Positions 19,200 to 25,000 of a DNA stretch of 25,000 bases are shown here, one piece after another. The DNA is from Chara braunii (Eukaryota; Streptophyta; Charophyceae; Charales; Characeae). Positions within the stretch are counted from its first letter, which is position 1. Each line of letters begins with the position of its first letter. Where the stretch lies: the NCBI GenBank assembly GCA_003427395.1, contig BFEA01000009.1, positions 505,770-530,769 of the forward strand, written 5' to 3'. Both the position numbers and the translations under genes were made by a program. The notes below the pieces were generated by a model. The model was not told the origin of the DNA and searched no databases. It saw only the letters and a list, made by a program, of their open reading frames with translations.

Positions 19200-21108
19200 G
19201 GACCAACGAGCAGTATTGATGAAGAGGGAGCGCGAAGCAGTCCGGGCCGGAGCGGGCAGAAGTGAGCAAGGTAGCGGGCCGGCTGGAAGGTGGCGGGCGG
19301 AGTGACGGGCATCATTGAGAGGGAGGATGGGCATGACGCAGGGGCGGGAGCACAGAGCGTGCATGTTGCTGAGCTGTCTTGAGTAAGGGCAGAGTTATTT
19401 CTGGGGTTTTGACTCCGGGCGAATTCGACCGTGAAGTCGGATTTTGCAAAGAGAGGGTGGGCTGGATGTTGGAAGAGGAATAGAGATGCGTGAGGATATG
19501 GTGGAGATGGGAAGAACCGAGCCTCGCTCGATCTATGATGAAATTGGGTGGAGAGAGAGGGGGTTCGGGGGTTTGTAGACAAGGCGAGACTGGAGTCGAC
19601 GTCAGTTTCGGCAGAAGGTTAGTAGGTTAGCTGGGATAGAGAAGTGCGCGGTGTGCCACGGCGAAAGGCTGGGCAGGAGCAAAGTGGGCACGCACCTAGT
19701 CGCCTTTTGGCGAGAGAGTCGGTTGAGGTTGCTCACTTATCAAGCGGAAGCAGCAAGGGGAGGGGTCACGAGGTACCGGAACTTGGTCGTGTAAGTCGGC
19801 CGGATACATCCGCGGAGAGAAAGAGGGACGGGTGGCCTGCCGCACCCTGTCGACGGGACCGACGCCAAAGGGGAGGCAAGCTGCAGGCATGGGAGTACAC
19901 CCGGCTTGCCTTCTGGTGATTGTGCGCCGTCACATCGCCTGGCCGAACGAGCGTTGACGATTCGAGTCAGTACCCGCAACCCTCCCTACGCGAAGGATCC
20001 CATCGGGCCTGTGGCCATGAGTTGAGCGAATGCGGGCTATGAGAGTCAAGGAGTTGCTGACCAGCCGGCCGCCTGCTCGACAGAGTGCTAGTAGAGAGTG
20101 AAGGACGGATGACTCAAATGCCCGACCAGAACGCAACTGGTTCTACTTGAACTAGCTGACTGCGGACGAGCTGTGGGACTGCGGGCCCCCGCGTAGGATG
20201 GCGGACTATGCCGCGTGCCCAACTGCAACATTCTACTGCGGACTGCTTCACGCAGGGGCTAAGTGGTGATGGCGCGGCGGGCGAGAGGGGACAGCAAGTG
20301 TGCCATTGCGTACGACCGTCGGGGCCTGCACTGTTCGACGCTGAGGCTGCTACAGTATTTCCTCCTGAAGGTGCGCGGAGGCCGACCACACTGGTGTATT
20401 GGCAGTTACTGCGGCTGTCACTGCGTTTGGGCTTTATAGGATACTGTTGGCGGGGCTGGCCGTCAAGGCATGGTACTTCAGAAGGTTTGTTCCCGTTTAC
20501 GTTGGAGTTGCTGTTGCCGTATGCTGGATGCTTGCTGTAACTAGGTCTATTCCGGTTGACAGTGTACAAAGACTGCAGCGAGTTGCTGCTGGCACTGGCC
20601 ATTGCTGTGTGCCCTGTTGCTTGCTTTAGTTGCAGTCGCTGCGGCAATGGCTACTGGATTTGGAATGGGCTGCTGCGCTGTTCGTTACGAAAAGGCGGAG
20701 GGCTGCAGTGTGGTGAGGTGTGTGTAGAAAGTGAGGGACTGTTACTGCGAATGGAAGAATCGTAAGGGAGTTTACGGTGGGTGGTTGACTTCAGATTGAC
20801 TTCGGGCTGGCTAACAGCGGCGCGTCTTGGCCACCATTGAGGGCCCCTCAGGAGCTGAAGGATCGAACACCCTCTCAAGCAAGTCTGAGTGTTTCTTTCC
20901 TGAGTCTGAGAGTCTCACACCTTCTCATCCTGTCCCTCTTCCTCTAAGTCTAGTCTATTTGGTTTTGAGAGGAAGGCGGCAGGCGGACTTGTGGCCCGTG
21001 ACCCGCGCCAAGGCCTCTGTGGGAGGTTCGCCCCACCGATTGCAGGAGCTCTGCCGAGGAAGGTTGGGAGAAAGGTCGTATTGCGTGCAGTCTGATTGGG
21101 TCGTTAAG
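19200..21108. other. No supported gene
   Basis: GC-rich, purine-biased on the + strand. Many short open frames exist on both strands, but none has conserved motifs. CTG/TTG-rich wording near 20495-20640 gives hydrophobic Ala/Val/Cys-rich frames that I treat as composition artefacts. No RNA gene was seen. Confidence 0.5.
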
Positions 21109-22028
21109 GCTGGGAGGTCCCCATAAGTTTGGGGAAGCCCAGCGCTCTGTTTTATTTTTGGTTTGCATGGAGCCTCAGGCCATTCTATAAGTTTAGGTAG
21201 CCTGAAGCTTTGGAGGCTTGGATGTCCCCATAAGTTTGGGGAAACCTGGTGTTGTGAATTGCATGGAGGGTCAGGACGCTCTATAAGTTTAGGTGACCTG
21301 ACCGCTCTGACTTGCTAGGGTTGATTGTGCTTGATTTTTAGGGGCTCAGGGCACTCTATAAGTTTAGGTACCCTGGGCCGCCTTATTTATTTGGGAGTTC
21401 TTTCTGTTTCTTTGTTTCTAAACGAGGAGGTGTGAGCCGCTCTATAAGTTTAGGTAGTTCGGCCCTTCTCCTGTTTTGTTTTGAGGGAGTAATTTTGGCA
21501 GGGGACAGACCGCTCTATAAGTTTAGGTAGCCTGTCCCACTGCCTCGCACCAGCTGGATCAGAGAGGAACGAACCCGGCAGAGGATCAGACCGCTCTATA
21601 AGTTTAGGTAGTCCGACCCAATGCCTTGCACATGTTGGAACCCAATGGTTATAATCTGATTATACTATATTACTATGTTATTGAAAATAGGCGAGTCAGG
21701 CCGCTCTATAAGCTTAGGTAGCCTGACTATAGCTTATCATAACTGAAGAGAGTACAATTAAAGAGGTATAACTGAAGGTAAACTTGGGCAGGCTGAGCAG
21801 TGTTCTAAGTTGAGCGGCTCAGCCTTATACCCCCTTGAAGACTAAGTTCATATATATATATAACTTAGCTACTTAAACAGTTCAGGGCGACTAGAATGGT
21901 CTAGTCACATGCCCAAAGAAGAGAGAATATGTGTATACTTGGCCAAGTCAGAACGCTTTATAAGTTTAGGTATTCTGACTTTAGGTGTGGCTAAGTTGGG
22001 CGCGCTCTGTAAGTTCAGATGGCCTGAC
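21109..22028 (+). repeat. Array of 12 structured stem-loops with invariant TAAGTT loop
   Basis: Each member has an outer helix, a small asymmetric internal loop, an inner helix of 4-5 pairs, and a hexaloop TAAGTT (TAAGCT once). Loops start at 21124, 21188, 21231, 21284, 21359, 21445, 21518, 21599, 21709, 21806, 21961 and 22010. The common core is CGCTCTATAAGTTTAGGTA. Outer arms differ but pair: GGTCAGG/CCTGACC, GGGACAG/CTGTCCC, AGTCAGGC/GCCTGACT, GGCTGAGC/GCTCAGCC, AAGTCAGAA/TTCTGACTT, GCTGGG/CCCAGC. Inner helices also covary: CCCCA/TGGGG, TCTA/TAGG, TCTG/CAGA, GTTC/GAGC. Spacing is irregular (about 43-110 bp, one larger gap). G-U pairs in the inner helix favour the + strand as the RNA sense. 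No known RNA family recognised. Confidence 0.85.
21842..21869. repeat. Inverted repeat CTAAGTT ... AACTTAG around an AT run
   Basis: CTAAGTT and AACTTAG are exact reverse complements flanking an AT dinucleotide run, inside the stem-loop array but not sharing its loop design (TAAGTT is in the arm). Nearby at 21889-21906 a further hairpin GACTAGA-ATGG-TCTAGTC, enclosed by GGGC/GCCC, also lacks the TAAGTT loop. Confidence 0.7.
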
Positions 22029-22194
22029 CTATGCCTTACGTAAGTTGGGTACAAAGGGGTAACTCACAAAAGAAGCATGAACTATTGGTTGTTAAAGAGC
22101 TTGGGGTTGGTGAGAGTACTTACCTTTGTGGTTTGGCCTGCATGTGGCTGAGTGAGATTACTACTTGGTCTGGGTTTCAGGTTGACACGTAGTT

Positions 22195-22900
22195 GCTTTA
22201 GAGGCTCGCTACGTGCTCGAGCGATAGGAGTTAGCTCAATTTTTGCATTTTTCTGGGCTGACTTTGTTTTACTTAGGTCGATTCTTGCATTGCTGAGACT
22301 TATTGTTATACTTGGACTTGTATAAATTTTGGTAAGCCACTTTCTCTACGGGAAGCGCTGCCGAAATTTTTACAGATTCAAGGAGTTAGACAAATTTTGA
22401 CTTGTCAAAGTTCAGCTTGTCTTTTCATTATATCTGACTTAGTAAAAATCTGGAACGCCTCCCTTTCTAAAGGGAGTGCTGCCCAAATTTTTGCTAATTC
22501 AGGGAGTTAGACAAAATTGGGCTTTGGGAAGTCAAAGTTAGTCTCAGGTTCTAAACTTAGCTTTGTATAAATTTTGGGAGAGCACTTCTCTAGGGGGAGT
22601 GCTGCCGAAATTTCTGCAAAACTAAGGAGTTAGCCAGACTTTGTCTAAGTTGAACTCAAAGTTGGGAGCTGAGTTCAAATTTGGCTTAGTATAAATCTGG
22701 GAAATCCCCAATTCCAAAGGGGATGCTGCCCAAATTTCTACTGATCCAGAGAGTTAGACAGAATCTGACTTCTCAAAGTTATAGATTACTCCTGCTTTTG
22801 ATATCTGAGCCTGTATAAATTTTGAAAAGGCACTTTTCCTACGGGAAGCGCTGCCGAAATTTTCATGAATTAGAGGAGTTAGAGTATATGGTGACAGACA
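22195..22900 (+). repeat. About 123 bp tandem array of nested double hairpins, 5 units plus a degenerate one
   Basis: Units start at about 22321, 22442, 22566, 22690 and 22814. The marker GAGTTAG recurs at 22383, 22504, 22627, 22751 and 22876 (steps 121-125), with a degenerate copy at 22228. Each unit has an outer helix such as AAATTTTGG/CCGAAATTT and an apical hairpin whose arms differ but pair: CTCCCTTT/AAAGGGAG (unit 2), AGCACT/AGTGCT (unit 3), ATCCCC/GGGGAT (unit 4). GCTGCC lies 3' of the apical arm in every unit. Units 1, 3 and 5 carry TATAAATTTTG with GCCGAAATTT; units 2 and 4 carry AAATCTGG with GCCCAAATTT, so two subtypes alternate. No protein frame runs through the array. Confidence 0.8.
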
Positions 22901-23840
22901 GCGATTCTGGCGATCCACCCTGGATAGGGGAGATTCTGCCATTAGTCCACCTTTGCTTTGGGCAATGGCCTAGAGGCGGGTTTGGGTTTAGTTGGCAGGT
23001 AGCTTTGAGTGAGAACGTGCTATGGAGGTTTATTCCCCATGTGCTGATAACTTAGCTTGGGCATTTGACCTGCCTTGTGTTACAGGTCCTTTGGGGTGTC
23101 TGATTCAAGATCAGGACTAGATTCAACTTGATCCCTTGAGGATCACCTTCTGTTATCACTAATAACAGGTTGGTTGCCGATTCGTCGGTCTACGACTCGA
23201 TTTCAACCCACTCTCCATACTTAACCTAAAAGGCTTTAGCCCTGGTCGTTTTACTGTTTATTAAGGGTTTCACCCGGACCTTTATTGAATGGCCATTTAA
23301 CAAAGGCACCGAGTATTTAATTGAGGTTGGTGGGATCGGCGACCGGGGCTTGCATGGCTAAAATGAAGGGGTATGAGCATACAAAATGGTTGGGGTTGAC
23401 TCTGTGTAGTGCATGTTTTGTCGTTCGATTCTTTGTGTGATTGCAGGTATGTCATGTGGCTCGGATTTTGGATTTGGATTGTCTGCAATCCCATACACAT
23501 ATACATGGTTGTGAGGGGTCTCACTGTGCCTGTGAGAAGTGATCGTCGCAACTCTATCCCTCTTATGCGTGTATGCGTGGGTGTACTTATGATGAATATT
23601 CGAGAGGCCTAAGAGACCCATGTTAAAAATACGTTTAAAGGTTGAGATTGAGGGGCACAAGGAAGACCCTCCCTCTTGCCTATTTGCGTCTTGGGGTTTT
23701 CTTAGTCGGACGTTGGTCCTGGGCCGAGATTCAAGGTCCTTGTCCAGGACATCCCAAACCCTAGACTCTGCAGGGGAGAAGTTTCCACTCGCACAGATCC
23801 TTTTTTCTTTAGCCAGCGAGACACCCCACTTTGAAGGCGG
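22901..23840. other. No supported gene; one perfect short hairpin
   Basis: CTGTTAT (23150-23156) and ATAACAG (23162-23168) form an exact 7 bp hairpin with a 5-base loop. Otherwise only short open frames without motifs are present. The composition is more balanced than elsewhere in the window. Confidence 0.45.
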
Positions 23841-23843
23841 AAA

Positions 23844-23940
23844 TGTCGCGAGGGCCGAACGACGTGTCCTTCAACCGTTCAATATCGTGAGGGGTGACCC
23901 CTCGCGATATGTTCCTTCAGCCATTCAATATCGCGCAGGC
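23844..23940. repeat. Short tandem repeat containing a 29 bp near-palindrome
   Basis: TATCG(C/T)G followed by AGG recurs at 23883 and 23929 (46 bp apart), each preceded by CCTTCA(A/G)CC(G/A)TTCAA; a TGTCGCGAGG copy lies at 23844. Between the copies, ATATCGTGAGGGGT (23882-23895) and ACCCCTCGCGATAT (23897-23910) pair over 14 positions with one T-G, around a single central G. Confidence 0.75.
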
Positions 23941-23974
23941 CGGAGCCGCGACTACCACATACGATTGGCATCGA

Positions 23975-24073
23975 TGGTCGATATAGAATCGGTCTGCGGC
24001 CGCGCGACTTTATATTAGAGTCCCGCACGCGAAGTTTCGCCGCCCCAGCGTCTAAAGGTTATGGGATCGCTGG
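23975..24073 (+). repeat. Diverged direct repeat, copy 1
   Basis: About 100 bp with GTCGATAT near the start, TTTATAT then AGTC(C/T)CGC in the middle, and TTATGGGAT near the end. It matches 24582-24678 with the same landmarks in the same order, at an offset of about 606 bp. It could be the edges of an old element or part of a larger tandem unit. Confidence 0.6.
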
Positions 24074-24581
24074 CCTCGCACGTAGGCGCAATACTTGGGA
24101 TTATTGCTGGCCGCTGGCATCACCCAAAGAAGGGAGGGTACCCCAAGGTCGCGATTTTTGCTGAAGTAAGGGGGTCGTCGCCCTACCCTTCCCCTTTCTT
24201 TTTTTTCGTGTGTGTGTGCTGTGTTTGCTTTTTAGGGATTATCATAGTTGGACGTTGTAGTCCATGGCAGCCGTCAAAGTCAAACCCCTTGACTTTCGCC
24301 CAGGCCTAGAGTAGGACTCACCCCCAGGGCCGCAAGAAACGACTGCCACCACATGTGCGGACCTGTGTACCACCCGCTCTGCATAAGGTGCAGAAGACTT
24401 GGAGGGTGTGTGGTCTTCAACCGCGCATGGCGGTTGTCCAGCGTCGAGAGATTAACCCTCCAGGCGCGTGTCAGCCGACATTTGAGTGTCGAGTGTGACC
24501 CTCGACATGAGCGAGGACCGCATGAGTATAGGTACTACATGGTACGCCATCATTGCGACCGCTTGCGTGCGTTTGCATTGC

Positions 24582-24678
24582 GAGTCGATATGAGATAGTC
24601 CCGCGTCTGCACGGTTTTATATCAAGTCTCGCGCGCGACGCCTATCCGATTTCCGCATCTAAGAGTTATGGGATGGCT
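24582..24678 (+). repeat. Diverged direct repeat, copy 2
   Basis: This is the partner of the copy at 23975-24073. GTCGATATGAG, GTCTGCACGG, TTTTATATCAAGTCTCGC and GTTATGGGATGGCT correspond block for block. Both copies are followed within about 200 bp by a GT-rich stretch (24206-24225 and 24727-24780), supporting a duplicated segment longer than 100 bp. Confidence 0.6.
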
Positions 24679-25000
24679 ACTGAGTTGCTAGCAGCGTTGT
24701 CGCGTTGTTTGTGTTGCGTCGTTTCGTATGTGTGTGTGTTTTGTTTTTGCGATCGTAAAGTGGTGTGCGTGCGGTGTGTGGGATATGTCCTAGTCGACTG
24801 ACGACGAGCCGCGCTTGGGACTTCAGCCCCCCAAGATGTCGGTTCGCGTGCGGGTCCGATAGGCGTATTACCACGCGTACCCCCTATGCTACAACGAACG
24901 AGAAACGCCCTCGGCTGGTCCACCTCTGCGATTGCAACTGATTTGCTTTCGTACTGTGGACTGGTAGCTCGGCGGGGATACGCCCACCGAAGGGAGGTGA
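24679..25000. other. No supported gene; GT-rich tract
   Basis: The stretch 24727-24780 is GT-rich with TGTGTGTGT runs. The open frames here on both strands reflect this composition. No other structure was seen. Confidence 0.45.

Noticed and set aside
20208-20765. Overlapping hydrophobic + strand frames
   Set aside because: CTG/TTG-rich composition gives several overlapping Ala/Val/Cys/Leu frames with no start context, motif or consistent frame.
21109-22900. CRISPR-like array
   Set aside because: Spacing is irregular in the first array, the arms rather than the spacers vary, no cas genes are present, and the setting is eukaryotic. Covarying hairpins do not fit CRISPR repeats.
21109-22900. 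Hammerhead or tRNA-like elements
   Set aside because: No CTGATGA core with a matching GAAA/GTC arrangement, and no tRNA A/B box or CCA-type acceptor pairing was seen.
1-25000. LTR pair flanking the gag-pol block
   Set aside because: By eye the regions left of 5.4 kb and right of 17.2 kb share no long stretch. A TCAACCATCGCG match between about 4862 and 17414 is only 12 bp, which is expected by chance in 25 kb.

Overview
The window looks like repeat-rich nuclear DNA of a green-lineage eukaryote. The Gag and Pol fragments resemble, from memory, the Ty3/gypsy-type polyproteins abundant in charophyte algae (Chara-like). A DNMT3-type methyltransferase fragment fits an early streptophyte. The organism call is an inference, about 50% sure. 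Two isolated N bases show this is a draft assembly. I see no intact host gene.

Layout. 1-5400 is pyrimidine-rich on the + strand. It holds tandem repeats (50, 66, 18 and 38 bp periods), two junctions that look like polypurine tract plus LTR edge on the minus strand (near 1554 and 3151), and, just upstream of the first, a decayed DNMT3-like cytosine methyltransferase segment (about 1800-2240). 5464-6108 is a minus-strand acidic ORF with two SUMO-interaction-like motifs and one in-frame TAG. 6500-13078 is a decayed Ty3/gypsy-type element on the minus strand in the order gag, spacer, protease, RT, RNase H, integrase. It carries at least nine in-frame stops and about seven frameshifts, yet most catalytic motifs are readable. 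13531-16950 holds four tandem, diverged, decayed copies (A-D) of one unrecognised protein module of about 250 residues. They lie on the same strand as gag and directly upstream of it.

Near 17.4 kb the strand composition flips to purine/G-rich on +. A short decayed + strand coding stretch starts at 17501. 18.4-19.1 kb contains three diverged repeat units. 21109-22028 is an array of twelve stem-loops with an almost invariant TAAGTT loop whose two helices change sequence but keep pairing. 22195-22900 is a second array of about 123 bp units, each a nested double hairpin, in alternating subtypes. The last 2 kb holds a 29 bp near-palindrome in short repeats and a diverged direct repeat of about 100 bp spaced about 606 bp.

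No LTR pair or primer-binding site could be found for the main element, so whether modules A-D, gag-pol, the acidic ORF and the methyltransferase segment belong to one very large element or several nested ones is open. The most novel signals are the two structured-repeat arrays, the A-D module family and the methyltransferase segment beside an LTR-like edge.
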